From NCBI GenBank assembly GCA_039090855.1, contig CM077007.1, positions 17,471,515-17,535,514 on the forward strand: DNA of 64,000 nt, given 5' to 3'. Positions 32,234-42,817 of this stretch are shown one piece after another (the first letter of the stretch is position 1; the number at the start of each line of letters is the position of its first letter). Source of the DNA: Macrothele yani (Eukaryota > Arthropoda > Arachnida > Araneae > Macrothelidae). The notes beneath the pieces are model-generated. The model was not told where the DNA came from and did no database searches. It saw nothing but the letters and a program-made list of their open reading frames with translations. The position numbers and the translations under genes are program-made.

Positions 32234-33815
32234 CACCGATGAACCATTACATTATGGCCACCTACCTAATAAGCTGTCCTAAGCATGAGGACAGTGTATA
32301 CATGTATGTAGATGTTTTGAAAAAGAAAATAAAGGGAAATTATTCCCCAAAAATAGTTCGAGGGCAAGGAATCTTCCAGTCAAACCCTAAATTCATGAAC
32401 GACCTATCCCGCCAGACAGAGCGGGAACCCAGACAAGGTATACTAGGTCGCCTGCCAGCACGTCACCACGGGCTGGTCTCTGGGCCATTGGGGTGGCCAG
32501 GGTCCGAACCGGCGTCTCAAGGCAGGATAATTGTCGCAACATGTCAAAATAACATCCAAGGTGCTCAATAAGTCCCCGTGGAGCCAAGACAGATTGGCGG
32601 AACGGGACAATGAAATCAGTATATTACCTAATAAGCTGTAGGGGACCCCCTTTACCCCGCAAAACAGCTGCCACTCGGCAAGGCATCGATTCGATGAGGT
32701 GGCGATAGATATCCTGGGGTATCTGGTACCGTAATGTCAACAACAAGTCCTCCAGTTCCCGTACATTTCGGAGTGGTGGTGATTTAGCGCGAACCCGCTT
32801 TGCTAAGTCGAACCACAAATTTTCAATTGGGTTCATGTCAGGCCAATTTGGAGACCAGGGCATTAACAGAAAATCACCAGCATGTTCCTCGAATCACTGC
32901 TTGACGATTCTAGTAGTGTAACATGGCTCATTATCCCGTTGGTAATAGCCATGACCAGCATGGAACATAGTTGCCATGAATGGGTGAACTTGGTCCGCAA
33001 CGATGTTCAGATACCTGACAGGTGTCAGGGATTGTGCTGTTGGTATAATGGGGCCTAAAGTGTCCCAAGAAAACATCGCCCACAGCATAACACCGCAGCC
33101 ACCAGCCTTCCCCCCCCCAACAGTGCATCCAGGTGCCACAGCCTCCGTTGGTAATCGGCGTATGCCCGATTGACCGTCCACGTGGCGCACCAGGAATCTC
33201 GATTCGTCAGACCAGGCCACTTTATTCCAGTCATCCACGGTCTAATCTCGGTTAGCTTGGGCCCATTTCATGCGTTGTTGGCGATGACTTGCAGTGAGCA
33301 TGGGAACCCGGCGGGATCTTCGGCTATGCAGGCCCATGCGCAAAATCCTGTGATGAACTGTGTGCTGTGACACGTTACCCTAATCACCACTGCTATAGCT
33401 GCAGGGGATTTGTGGCCCTGCGGTCACTGTGAATAATGCGCAACAGTCTCCTCTCCCCTCTGGCTTCAATGAGCTGCGGACGACACAGTCTGAACGACGG
33501 CTCGTAGTTTTGTCATCTGTGCACCACTTTTGATATGTATTCACTACAGCGGCACGTGAACTACCAGCAAGCCTCGTTGTTTCCGAGATCGTAGTTCCGA
33601 GGCGCTTTGCCATCACGTTTTGTCCTTTATCAAACACCGATAAATCGGCAGCTTTTCCCAATCTGACTACGAACACTCTACTAACCGAAAGCCGGTCCTC
33701 GTGTTGTATATATACTGCTCTGTGAACTTCACCTGCGCCACCGTTCGGTATCCAAGGCGCACTCATTTCTCTTGGCTGGGGGTGGTAATGATGTAATGGC
33801 TCATTTGTGTATGTA
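32234..33815 (-). mobile_element. Tc1-like transposon fossil (fourth lineage)
   Basis: The left end ACCGATGAACCATTACATTA is imperfectly mirrored by TAATGATGTAATGGCTCATT at the right. On the minus strand the transposase shows NVMAKRLGTTISETTRLAGS then SRAAVVNTYQKW (helix-turn-helix), VAWSDESRFLVRHVDGQS (Asp 1), CGVMLWAMFSWDTLGPI, YYQRDNEPCYTTRIVKQ (Asp 2), an in-frame stop, FEEHAGDFLLMPWSP and NWPDMNPIENLWFDLAKRV (Glu). The C-terminal helices are intact. At least two nonsense codons inactivate it. A foreign insertion occupies 32278-32624. Confidence 0.85.
32278..32624 (-). mobile_element. Unclassified retroposon with 15-bp TSD
   Basis: The 347-bp segment interrupts the Tc1 fossil and is bracketed by TACCTAATAAGCTGT at 32263-32277 and 32625-32639. 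In reverse orientation it contains GCCGGTTCGGACCCTGGCCA, which resembles a B-box, so a tRNA-derived SINE in minus orientation is likely. No second copy was seen in the window. Confidence 0.7.
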
Positions 33816-33825
33816 TGGTCCATTT

Positions 33826-34110
33826 TAGCGCACGAGAGCAGAAAACGAATCCCCTGAAGATATAGCTCGCATTTCGCTAAGATGAAGGATCATGTATGCT
33901 TCGATTTGCGCACGGCGGTGCGTTTAATCAGAGTCCCAAAACGCATCCTCACTTTTTTGAAGGTCCCTTGTTCTGGGTGGTGTAACGGTAACACACTCGA
34001 ACGTAAATCAGGAGATGCGGGTTCGATTCCCGTTCCTGGGTGATGGTATTTTCAAGTTTTCCGAGGCATGTCTTCGTGCATGATTAATTTGGCATCCATC
34101 CACCCGTAAC
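33826..34110 (+). mobile_element. tRNA-like SINE, family 5, copy 1
   Basis: After a body with CGAATCCCCTGAAGATATAG and a GAAGGATCATGTATGCTTCG segment, a tRNA-like part reads TTCTGGGTGGTGTAACGGTA (A-box-like) and GGGTTCGATTCCCG (B-box), followed by TTTTCAAGTTTTCCGAGGCA. The order body, tRNA-like part, short tail is unusual for a SINE. Confidence 0.65.
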
Positions 34111-34149
34111 ATCTATTTGATTATATCATTTATTTCTGATGAACTATTT

Positions 34150-34400
34150 CTTCATGCGAAGCGTTTTCTACTCGCGTGCCGCTAAGATGAAGAGTCACGT
34201 ATGCTTCGATTTGCACACGGCAGAGCGTTTCATCTGAGTTCCTAAACACATCCTGAGTTGTATGGAGGTTCCTTGTTCTGGGTGGCGTAACTGTAACATG
34301 TTCGGACATAAATCAGGAGATGCAGGTTCGATTCCCGTTCCAGGAGGATGTAATTTCAAGTTTTCTGAGACATGTCCACTTGCAACTCGTAAAAATATCG
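34150..34400 (+). mobile_element. tRNA-like SINE, family 5, copy 2
   Basis: It parallels copy 1: GCGTGCCGCTAAGATGAAGA, CGTTTCATCTGAGTTCCTAA, then TTCTGGGTGGCGTAACTGTA and AGGTTCGATTCCCGTTCC, with TTTCAAGTTTTCTGAGACAT behind. The tRNA-like part relates to those in the palindromic elements at 36271 and 49111. Confidence 0.65.
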
Positions 34401-34426
34401 GAATTCGGGATAAATTTCGGAAACTA

Positions 34427-35570
34427 CACTATATACCAACAAGTAATTGGACACCCCTGCAATCGACGATATCTGCGATCCTGATACATGTCACGGCCGC
34501 CGCCGTTAAATATCGTGTGGGAAACAACAACGCAACCAGTCCCATGCAAGATGCCACGCAGTTCGGAGCTCTCTGATTTCGAGAAATGTGTAATCGTCGA
34601 GTATCACAGAAATGGCCGATCCATACGTGACATATCCAGCAAGTTGAAGTACACAAAATCGGCAGTGGCCTACGTGATTGGCAAGTGGAAGATGAGAGGT
34701 GACTGTCGCAATGTGCCCCGACCCGGCAGACCTACAAAACTGGGAGTTAGTGACCGACGGGTGCTGGCCAGAGAAATTCGGAAGAACCGCACCAAATCGA
34801 TAAGCCACATTCGCGAGGGGTTTCAACAGGCATCCGGCAGTGTTCTTTCGATGAATACCATCCGTAAGGAAGCCCATCTGCTCGGTTATCATGGACGTGC
34901 TGCCACCCACAAGCCTTTGATCACCAAGTCCAATAGCGCTGCTCGGCTAACGTGGTGCACAGAACGTCGGCAGTGGAAACAGGTTCTCTTTAGCGACGAA
35001 TTAAGGTTCACCCTCTACCGTTCGGATGGCAGGGTCTGGCTTTGGCGTCTGCCTGGAGAACGCCTCCTGGGGGAATGTATTGTGCCAACTGTGAATTCGG
35101 CGGCGGTGGAATTATGCTATGGGGGTGTTTCTCCTGGTATGGCACGGGACCCTTGGTCGCAATTCCTGGTAGACTCAACGCCGAGACCTGCACCATTTTG
35201 GATGACCATGCGCTTCCTATGTTGTGGCAGTTTTACGGGGTGGACCCATGTTACTTTCAGGATGACAATGCCACCTGTCATGTTGCGAGGTCCACCATGG
35301 CTTGGTATGGTGACAATGGGGTTAATCGAATCGACTGGCCTGCGCAGAGCCCGTAGCTTAACTCTATCGAGCACCTCTGGGACGAGTTGGAGCGTCGACT
35401 TAAGGGGTGCCCTTACCGCCCGAAATCGGTGAAGGAACTGACCTATCTTCTCCAAGCCGAGTGGAAGAAAATACCGCTAGCCGTCGTACAACCCCTGGTT
35501 GAGAGTATGCCCAGGAGGGTCGCAGCTGTAATCGCCGCTCGTGGAGGCTCCACCAACTATTGAAGGTGAA
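34427..35570 (+). mobile_element. Tc1-like transposon fossil (fifth lineage), one frameshift and one stop
   Basis: The transposase begins MPRSSELSDFEKCVIVEYHR at about 34548 and runs through SIRDISSKLKYTKSAVAYVI, VPRPGRPTKLGVSDRRVLAR, KQVLFSDELRFTLYRSDGRV (Asp 1). It shifts frame near 35090, then reads GGGIMLWGCFSWYGTGPLVA, YFQDDNATCHVARSTMAW (Asp 2), a TAG where the Asp of SPDLN should be (about 35354), NSIEHLWDELERR (Glu) and the full C-terminus to RGGSTNY at about 35563. The Asp/Asp/Glu triad itself survives with 34-residue D-E spacing. Only the left terminus is recognisable. Confidence 0.88.
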
Positions 35571-35714
35571 TAAACTTGGGTCCGAAAGAAATTTGAAAAT
35601 CACTGCGACAGAATAGGAAAGCAATAGTAGTTTTCCGCAAAATCAGTTCATTTTCGAAGTGAATTCAGCTGATTCTGAAGTCCGTTCTGCGGTATCAGAA
35701 CAACTGTTGTGGGG

Positions 35715-35915
35715 CTGGGGAAAAATATAAATTCTAGAAGCGGAGGAGCAAAAAATAAAACTATAGAAACGGAGGAGCACAAAAATTATAAATTCTGGAA
35801 GCGGAGGAGCAAAAAAAAATGTAAATTATAGAAGCGGAGGAACAAAAAAAAAAATATGAATTCTGAAAGTGGAGGAGCAAAAAAAGAATATAAATTCTAG
35901 AAGCGGAGGAGCAAT
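35715..35915 (+). repeat. Tandem repeat, ~33-bp unit, about six copies
   Basis: The unit is approximately TATAAATTCTAGAAGCGGAG followed by GAGCAAAAAA. Copies differ in A-tract length and by point changes. Confidence 0.85.
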
Positions 35916-36270
35916 CATGTTACTATGTATGTATGGCTTGTGCTGGGACAAAAAGGTTGATCCAATGGAGTACAAAGAAGAGAAAAGTTAAACGACAGTC
36001 GAATATGTCTAAAGGACACACCTGTGTTTGTATCATATAAGATCTCTACTTTCTAAACAACTAGCGAACCGCAGCTTTGCGCATGCTTGGTGGTAATCAA
36101 GAAATAGGAGCTTCCTACTAACGTTACCAACACTGCGGCTGACCTGACTAAACTGTGGTCATTGGTTTTGCGCAAAAATATTAGTAACAAAAAGAAGAAA
36201 AACAATGTGTTGCCTGATTCATGAATAATATTAACTTTTTCGCATGAAAGAAACATAGGATTACACCATA

Positions 36271-36540
36271 TAATACAAATTTTGAAGATGACAATCCGAA
36301 TTTTGGTGTAAATGTGACAAGGATGGTAAGTCAGATAATATAATTCAAATTAATCGGAAACTTGAGACTTGGTCGTTCTGGGTGGTGTAGTGGTTAGCAT
36401 ACCGGGCACTATCTGGGAGACGCGGGTTCGAGTCCCACTCCAGGACGATGAAAGTTTTCAAGTTTTCGGATATTATCTGACTTACCATCCTTGTCACATT
36501 CTCGCCAAAATTCAGATTGTCATCTTCAAAATTTGTATTA
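36271..36540. mobile_element. Palindrome-flanked tRNA-like SINE, copy 1
   Basis: Two arms of 68 bp (36271-36339 and 36473-36540) are inverted copies starting AATACAAATTTTGAAGATGA. Between them 36378-36449 can be drawn as a near-cloverleaf: GTTCTGG and CCAGGAC pair as an acceptor stem with one G-U, the D-arm region is GGTGTAGTGGTTAGCAT, and the B-box is GGTTCGAGTCC. The anticodon stem and T-stem contain mismatches, so it is not called a tRNA gene. The second copy is at 49111-49358. Confidence 0.8.
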
Positions 36541-36599
36541 ACTTTCTAGCTTTCAATCGAATCAATGAGGTCACTCTTTACAACAAGAGCGTGCCGATT

Positions 36600-36930
36600 T
36601 CCGTTTAATTGGCGTAAGAGTACAAACTAAAAAACTAGAACGCTAGCTTTCACCACCGAAGACGGGCGGCTTCATCAGGCTAATGTTTACAAGATTGAGT
36701 ACGGAATAACTCTTACTGCGCAGAAATATTCGAAAAAAGAAACAATGTGTGTTGCCTGATGCAAGAATAATAATAACTTACTAGCTCTCAGCTGGATTTT
36801 CTAGACAATCACTGGATTCAATGTCACGGCGGGTTCAAATGCCTAAACTTAGGGCTTCTAATACCACAAACAACAACAGCTTAAGATATTGTGGGTCCAT
36901 TACATATTACCCTAAGTTATCTTCGAGTTC
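36600..36930. other. Intergenic DNA
   Basis: No feature was recognised. The last bases may be decayed Penelope-like coding sequence upstream of the SINE at 36936. Confidence 0.35.
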
Positions 36931-36935
36931 AAAAA

Positions 36936-37160
36936 TGGGCGCTCCGGATGTGGAGTGGTCTAAGCGATGGCCTCTGATTGCTCCTCCGAGTCGGGTCCGG
37001 GTTCGAATCCCGTGAGGCATGGATGTTATGTTTGTCTTAAGGCACTGGCTCTCTCCCTTCCCTGGAACCAGTGGCCCTAAATTAGGGACGGGCGACTGCT
37101 TATAGCCCACTGAGTTGCTCACGGTGGTTGGTAAACCTCTTATCAAAAAATTAAAAAAAA
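36936..37160 (+). mobile_element. SINE1 copy, diverged, inside a Penelope-like fragment
   Basis: The head is altered (GCTCCGGATGTGGAGTGGTC) and the B-box is GGTTCGAATCC. TSD AGTTCAAAAA at 36926-36935 and 37161-37170. The paralogous site at 48126-48294 carries a SINE at exactly the same position. Confidence 0.9.
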
Positions 37161-37620
37161 AGTTCAAAAACATCGTTATAAAGTATGGAGTAAATGTAGC
37201 TATTAAATCTCCTGCGTTTATATACAACACTGCCTACAAGCAAGCCGCTTGTAAATAAACAAAAGAAAGCTCAGCGGGAGTGTTCAATACACCCCTAATC
37301 TATCCAGATGGCAGCACAAAAATCATACGTTGGGTTAACTAAAACATCACTCCAGGTAAGGAGCAAGGAACATAAAAGAGACGTTAAAGACGGGAAAATC
37401 ACACAAAAAGGAGCAACCCCACTTTGGAGCATAACGAAAAGAATATCACCCTACACAAGCTACATTGGCACGGCCACGCGTGAAAGTCTGGAGATCATCA
37501 CCCACCAACACCTATGCAACAAAAGCTCTTCTTTTGAGCTATCAGATGTCTGGAGGAATCTCCTGAACAAGCATCGAAGAAACATCAGGTAATCCCTCTC
37601 CATGCCGCATGTGCACGTTT
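37161..37620 (+). pseudogene. Penelope-like element, RT thumb plus GIY-YIG fragment, paralogue 1
   Basis: After the SINE one frame reads FKNIVIKYGVNVAIKSPAFI, resembling the end of a Penelope-like RT. A decayed linker and a frame break follow, then KSYVGLTKTSLQVRSKEHKR, which matches the GIY-YIG pattern 'YiG.T..sl..R..EHk', and SPYTSYIGTATRESLEII, resembling the 'REsleI' catalytic helix. Compared with the paralogue, an internal stretch (TALCRE) is missing. It is unrelated in sequence to the intact RT at 7852-9507 as far as can be judged. Confidence 0.7.
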
Positions 37621-39500
37621 AAAATACGGACCTCAACGTGAAATCGAACTGTTTGATAATATCAAAATTTTTGAATTCTAACAGCTTTATAAGTTGCTGT
37701 TTTTAAGAAGGCTTCGATAGCATAGCCCAGACAAAGCCTCCTGGTGCAGCACGAAAGCTCGGCTTAAATTGTGTATTGTTTTCAATCAAAGCAATGTGAT
37801 CACTGAAAGTATAAAAACAGTGAAGCGAAACTTGAAGCTTTAAAGCGCTCCTGTACAGTTATTTGCTTGCAGCGTGCTATAAAAATCCGTTTCTTTATTC
37901 TCGTAGTACAACGTATACAAATCGCCAAGCTTTCACTCTCCATTGAAAGACTGTTTCAAGGCACTGGTTAGATATAAAATTCATGAAAACTTGCCGATTT
38001 GTATACAGGGTGTTTCACGAAGAATGTCCGAAAGAAATGGTAAAATAATGGTTGGTCGTAGCAATAAAGTGAAAAATATGTAGCAAATAGAGAGCAATTC
38101 AGCTATGACTGTTGTATCCCCGGAATGGATAATTTCCAAAAAATATGAAAATTAAATATTTATACGGCCTTCCACTGAAACCAAAGTCAAGTAGTAAAAA
38201 ACGCGCTGCGCCGAATTAGGGAAAGGAAAATTTCCCGGACGTTTTAGAGGAAAATTTCGCTGAGATATCGATAACTGAAATTCCGACATGTGAACTTGTG
38301 CAGAATAACATGTACAGCAGGACCGTAGCAAGCTTTTCTTAGCTGGGAGAGCGAGACTTGAAATTACGCCCCTTCGAGTTCCACCCAAATAATAAATGGT
38401 TTTTACATTCTCACACACCGCCGTAATAGGAAATTACTATGATCGTTCAAGAATCACACTGCAGAAAAACTCTGTAAATACCCAAGAAGCACAGGTTGTA
38501 AATACCAAGTAAAGCGTAAACGTTATGTGAACGCAGACAGCACAATACTCCACAGAAATACAGAACGGAAAACAAACCGGCGCAGAACGAAGGAGTATCG
38601 GACACTGAACGTAACAATACAAATAAACTTTAGGGGTAGTGCTTGGAAAATTTCCGTTCAAGGTTAAGTGTTCAAAGAACTTTCTGCGGCACAGCACAGA
38701 TGATTAATTAGTTCTTCATCTCAAAGACATTTTCGGAAAGATCATGGAAGTTAGACATATCGGCATATTGCTTTCCAGTGCTGAGACGTGCCGAGCCCGA
38801 AAGCACGAAGTAGAAACCGGGCTGCGTAATACTTATTGGAGTTTGGGCTCGGGCTCTGAGAGAGGGAGAGAATTTTCTTTCTTTTTCTTTTAATGTGATT
38901 TTGAATGATTTAGCACACGACTTTTTTACACTTTCTAGTTGTTAAAGAGAATTCTTCGGCAACTGGGTCGAGACAGGGAGTAGAAATTCATTTCGGGCTT
39001 GGGTAACAAAATACCATTGGCCATGAATTACAGAATTTCTGCGAAGGAAAAATTTCTTAAAGAACTATAGACAGTAGATAGCAAGCAGACCAAATATTGC
39101 TCCCTTCCTCAAAGGGGCAGCTTCCTGCTAATTCTGTTGAGCAACGTACGACGTAGTTCTTCATCTCAACGACATTTTCGGAAAGGTCATGGATGAAATA
39201 TTGCTACCCCCTACCCCCAGAAACATTTCAGGAAGAAATGAGTGGTCAAAGGAACTATAGAAATAGATAGACATCCCTTTCCCACTCCGCAGTTGAGAAA
39301 GACATCGGTTAATTGCACGGGTAGGAAAGACGAAGTCTGGAAGAGGACTTTTTTTTTTTTAATGCCTAAACAGGTTAATCATAGTTTTCGGGCCCGGGAT
39401 CTATCTTGCAATACAAAATTCGGGCTCGGGCTGACATACTTCGGGCTCGGACGGGCTCGAGCTGTCGTTCCTATGCCTCCATTCACTGTTTTGGAAAATT
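37621..39500. other. Non-coding DNA, partly duplicated elsewhere
   Basis: The stretch 37621-37770 is paralogous to about 49015-49110 and 49372-49440. At 38006 CAGGGTGTTTCACGAAGAAT resembles one terminus of a Tc1/mariner-type element, without a visible partner. The rest is unassigned. Phrases such as CGGGCTCGGGCT recur near 38830-38860 and 39420-39450. Confidence 0.4.
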
Positions 39501-39505
39501 CCGTT

Positions 39506-39578
39506 CATGGATATGAGGTGTGAACATCTCATATCCATGATTCCAGACTGTATGAGGTGTGAAAATCTCATATACAGT
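39506..39578. repeat. Two adjacent hairpins sharing TGAGGTGTGAA loops
   Basis: CATGGATATGAG and CTCATATCCATG enclose GTGTGAACAT, then ACTGTATGAG and CTCATATACAGT enclose GTGTGAAAAT. The arms differ but the loops are nearly identical. Confidence 0.8.
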
Positions 39579-39727
39579 ATTCCATGCAGTTAACTCTGTA
39601 CCCTGGTTAAGTGCGTGGAATGATAATGAAAGTTGGCTCTGAAGTTTCAAGCAGATAACTCCTTCGGGGATTATTTTAAGTTCATGCATCCTGCTGAAAC
39701 ACTTCGCAGAGTGGGTGGACTTTTATG

Positions 39728-40635
39728 CAGGGTGATTCATAAAGAAGTATAGTTTCCAGATGCTGTAAAACAGTAACAGTTGAAGACACGGACCACAACT
39801 ACGAATCGTTAGGTAGATGTACTCATAAAGTTTGTGTCCCGCTACTGAGGGAAGTGATGTAGGCGATAGCGCACGTGTCACGTAACTAGTCAGTCGATGA
39901 ACATCTTCCTCACCGATGGATTGGACGAACCGCGGGCTACAACATGCCACTGACCCAATGGTCACCCAGAAGTCCTGACTTAACACCTTGTGACTTTTTC
40001 CTGTTGGGGTATGGCGGGCCGCGGGTGGCCTAGTGGGCAACGTTCGTGACTACCACGGAAAGGACCTCAAGTTCGATCTCAGGCAGGTACGAACGCTCGA
40101 TCCACTAAATATCCGCCGTGCGTTGGATGAGCACGTTAAGCCGTCGGACCCCGGGTGCTGGCCCCCGGTAATAAATAAGGGCGTCTTCCTCCCCCTTTCT
40201 ACTTCGCTTCGATGTCCCTTTCCTATCGGGCACTCTAGCCCAAATCTCTTAGCTTTCTATTTCTAAGGGTTGTTTAAGACCTGGGGTCAGATAGGCCCTT
40301 TCCTAAAATCCTCTACATATGATCACAGATTCTGTGGGGGTACGTAAAGGACAAGGTGTTCGCCCTTCCTGTTGATCTAGCGGAGCTGAAACAGCGTGCC
40401 ACAGCCATTATCACTGCACTTGATTCAGATATCTTACCTCGTGTTTGGGCCGAAATGGATTACCGGCTCGATGTGTGTCATGTGACTAAGGGTGCACACA
40501 TAGAACATCTGTGACTGTCTCTAAACAAAACTTGAAACATTCTTCTACAATTATGTTACAGGTAACATAAAATGTCTTTCACTGTTCTTGTTTTATAGTG
40601 CGTTGAAACTGTATATTTCTTTATGAATCACCCTG
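39728..40635 (+). mobile_element. mariner-like deletion derivative with 19-bp TIRs
   Basis: CAGGGTGATTCATAAAGAA and TTCTTTATGAATCACCCTG are perfect inverted ends. The coding remnant reads HRWIGRTAGYNMPLTQW then SPRSPDLTPCDFFLLGY (third catalytic region), is split by a SINE3 insertion, and resumes GYVKDKVFALPVDLAELKQR to TKGAHIEHL and a stop. The N-terminal half and first catalytic regions are deleted, so the copy is non-autonomous. Confidence 0.88.
40016..40322 (+). mobile_element. SINE3 copy inside the mariner-like element
   Basis: The head GGGCCGCGGGTGGCCTAGTG has its B-box altered to AAGTTCGATCTC. The core CTAAATATCCGCCGTGCGTT and GCACGTTAAG is intact. The 3' end is CTACATATGATCA. The exact TSD is unclear. 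Confidence 0.9.
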
Positions 40636-40950
40636 TATAATTCCTGAAGGTGTGATCCATCTGAAACTATACGAGACTAACCAAAGTCTTTAAAAAGAAA
40701 ATATTAAAGGTTGCAACTTTCTTTCTTAGTTACAATTATTACATCCCCCAAAGCATGAATTTACGAACCTGGAATGATTCTCTGGTAAGGCAACCGCCCT
40801 CCTGGTAGCTACGGCCCTGTTATATAGTGTCTGTCTCAGAATTACATTGAACGCCTCTAATGTCTGAACAGACAACGTGTGGATTGTCCTTTTTTAAATG
40901 AATTTGCAGATGTCCCTCATATGTATATACGCGTACTATTCGCAGACGTC
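40636..40950. other. Intergenic DNA
   Basis: Nothing was recognised. Confidence 0.5.
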
Positions 40951-40961
40951 AACGCTGCACA

Positions 40962-41960
40962 GCCGACCCGGTGGCGCAGTGGTCTAAGCGATGGCCTCTG
41001 ATCATTCGTTGCCGCCCCGGTGGCGCAGTGGTCTAAGGCGTTGGCCTCTGATCATTCGTCCGAAGGGGTCCGGATTCGAATCCCGGTGAGGCATGGATGT
41101 TGTGTTTGTCTTACGGCACTGGCTCTCTCCCTTCCCTGGAACCAGTGACCCTAAATTAGGGACGGGCGACTGCTTATAGCCCATTGCGTTGCTCACGGTG
41201 GTCGTTAAACCTCCAATCAAAAAAAAAAAAAAAAAAAAAAAAAAATTATTCGTCCGAACGGGGTCCGGGTTCGAATCCCGGTGAGGCATGAATGTTGTGT
41301 TTGTCTTACGGCACTGGCTCTCTCCCTTCCCTGGAACCAGTGACCCTAAATTATGGACGGGCGACTGCTTATAGCCCATTGAGTTGCTCACGGTGGTCGT
41401 TAAACCTCCAAACAAACAAACAAACAAACATTCGTCCAAACGGGGTCCGGGTTCGAATCCCGGTGAGGCATGGATGTTGTGTTTGTCTTACGGCACTGGC
41501 TCTCTCCCTTCCCTGGAACCAGTGACCCTAAATTAGGGACGAGCGACTGCTTATAGCCCATTGAGTTGCTCACGGTGGTCGTTAAACCTCCAAACAAACA
41601 TTCGTCCAAACGGGGTCCGGGTTCGAATCCCGGTGAGGCATGGATGTTGTGTTTGTCTTACGGCACTGGCTCTCTCCCTTCCCTGGAACCAGTGATCCTA
41701 AATTAGGGACGAGCGACTGCTTATAGCCCATTGAGTTGCTCACGGTGGTCGTTAAACCTCCAAACAAACAAACAAGCAAACATTCGTCCAAACGGGGTCC
41801 GGGTTCGAATCCCGGTGAGGCATGGATGTTGTGTTTGTCTTACGGCACTGGCTCTCTCCCTTCCCTGGAACCAGTGACCCTAAATTAGGGACGGGCGACT
41901 GCTTATAGCCCATTGAGTTGCTCACGGTGGTCGTTAAACCTCCAATCAAAAAAAAAAAAA
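40962..41960 (+). mobile_element. Head-to-tail SINE1 multimer within one TSD
   Basis: A 5' stub (40962-41010, ending CATTCGTT) is followed by a full unit (41011 to about 41247, poly(A) tail) and four 5'-truncated units that each start at ATTCGTCC, near 41248, 41430, 41600 and 41781. Internal tails are poly(A) or variable CAAA repeats. The single 11-bp TSD AACGCTGCACA lies at 40951-40961 and 41961-41971. Confidence 0.93.
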
Positions 41961-41971
41961 AACGCTGCACA

Positions 41972-42320
41972 TGTTCACTGCAGGTAAGTTGGCATACGTC
42001 CAGAATTTGATCTGTAGATATGTCCGCGAAATATTTCTCTAAAGCGTCCGTGGATATTTCTTTCCCCTTAATTCAGCGCGGCGCGTTTTTTACTACCTGA
42101 CTTTCGTTTCCGTTGGGGGAAGGGGGGGGGGGGGGTTTGCTGTATAAATATTTAATGTTCGTATTTTTCGGAACTTATCCATTCGGGGGGTGCAACTATC
42201 ATAGCTGAACTGTCCTCTGTTACTGTCCTCTGTTTGCTGCGCATTTTGCATTTTTCACTTTACTGCAACGATCAATCGTTACTTTCTTATTCCTTTCGGA
42301 TACTTTTCGTGAAACACTGT
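41972..42320. other. Intergenic DNA with a G run
   Basis: A poly(G) tract lies at about 42116-42137. Nothing else was recognised. Confidence 0.5.
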
Positions 42321-42817
42321 GACGTGCCTGCCCCGCAGGACGCACACGACATAAAGGCAGATAGCAGCGAGAGGATACGTCTGCGTAGCTCAGTTGGTAG
42401 AGCGACTTGTTCCGGAATAAGTGGACTCGGGTTAGATTCCCGGCGTGGACCAAAATGACGGAGAAATTTACTTCGTTATAATGGCACCGGAACTTTCCGG
42501 ATGACCCAGCCGTTAAAGTTCTCGCAATGGTGTGATGCTCTTTCCACACCGCGAGACAGGAAAAATAAAAGAATCCTTTCTTCAGCGCTTCGAAAAATAA
42601 AATGCGTGTGATGTTGCATTCCACACACCAGATTGACTGGGAGCTCTCAAGTGCACGTTCTTCAGCGGATGACTGCCTACAGCGAATAATGGTCCCGGCT
42701 GACCCTTGGGCCCTGCCCTCTTTCGGGGGAGATGTGACGTGCCTGCCCCAGAGGACTCGTGTTCGATCCCCGGCGTGAACCAAAATGACGGAGAAATTTA
42801 CTTCGTTATAACACCCT
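42320..42817 (+). mobile_element. tRNA-like SINE pair (family 4), partly deleted second copy
   Basis: A tRNA-like segment at 42380-42452 has GCGTAGCTCAGTTGGTAGAG (A-box) and GGGTTAGATTCCCGG (B-box), followed by ACCAAAATGACGGAGAAATT. At 42733-42812 TGACGTGCCTGCCCC and GTTCGATCCCCGGCGTGAAC recur with the same following bases but without the head. The acceptor ends do not pair, so no functional tRNA is called. Confidence 0.65.

Noticed and set aside
36378..36449. tRNA gene with possible serine-type ACU anticodon
   Set aside because: The acceptor stem pairs, but anticodon and T-stem mismatches and its position inside a mobile palindrome favour a tRNA-derived SINE.
40962..41960. CRISPR-like or satellite array
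   Set aside because: The units are SINE1 copies with retroposon tails and a flanking TSD, not spacers and repeats of a CRISPR locus.
42380..42452. tRNA gene
   Set aside because: A-box and B-box are good, but the acceptor ends do not pair and the segment is duplicated as part of a SINE-like repeat.
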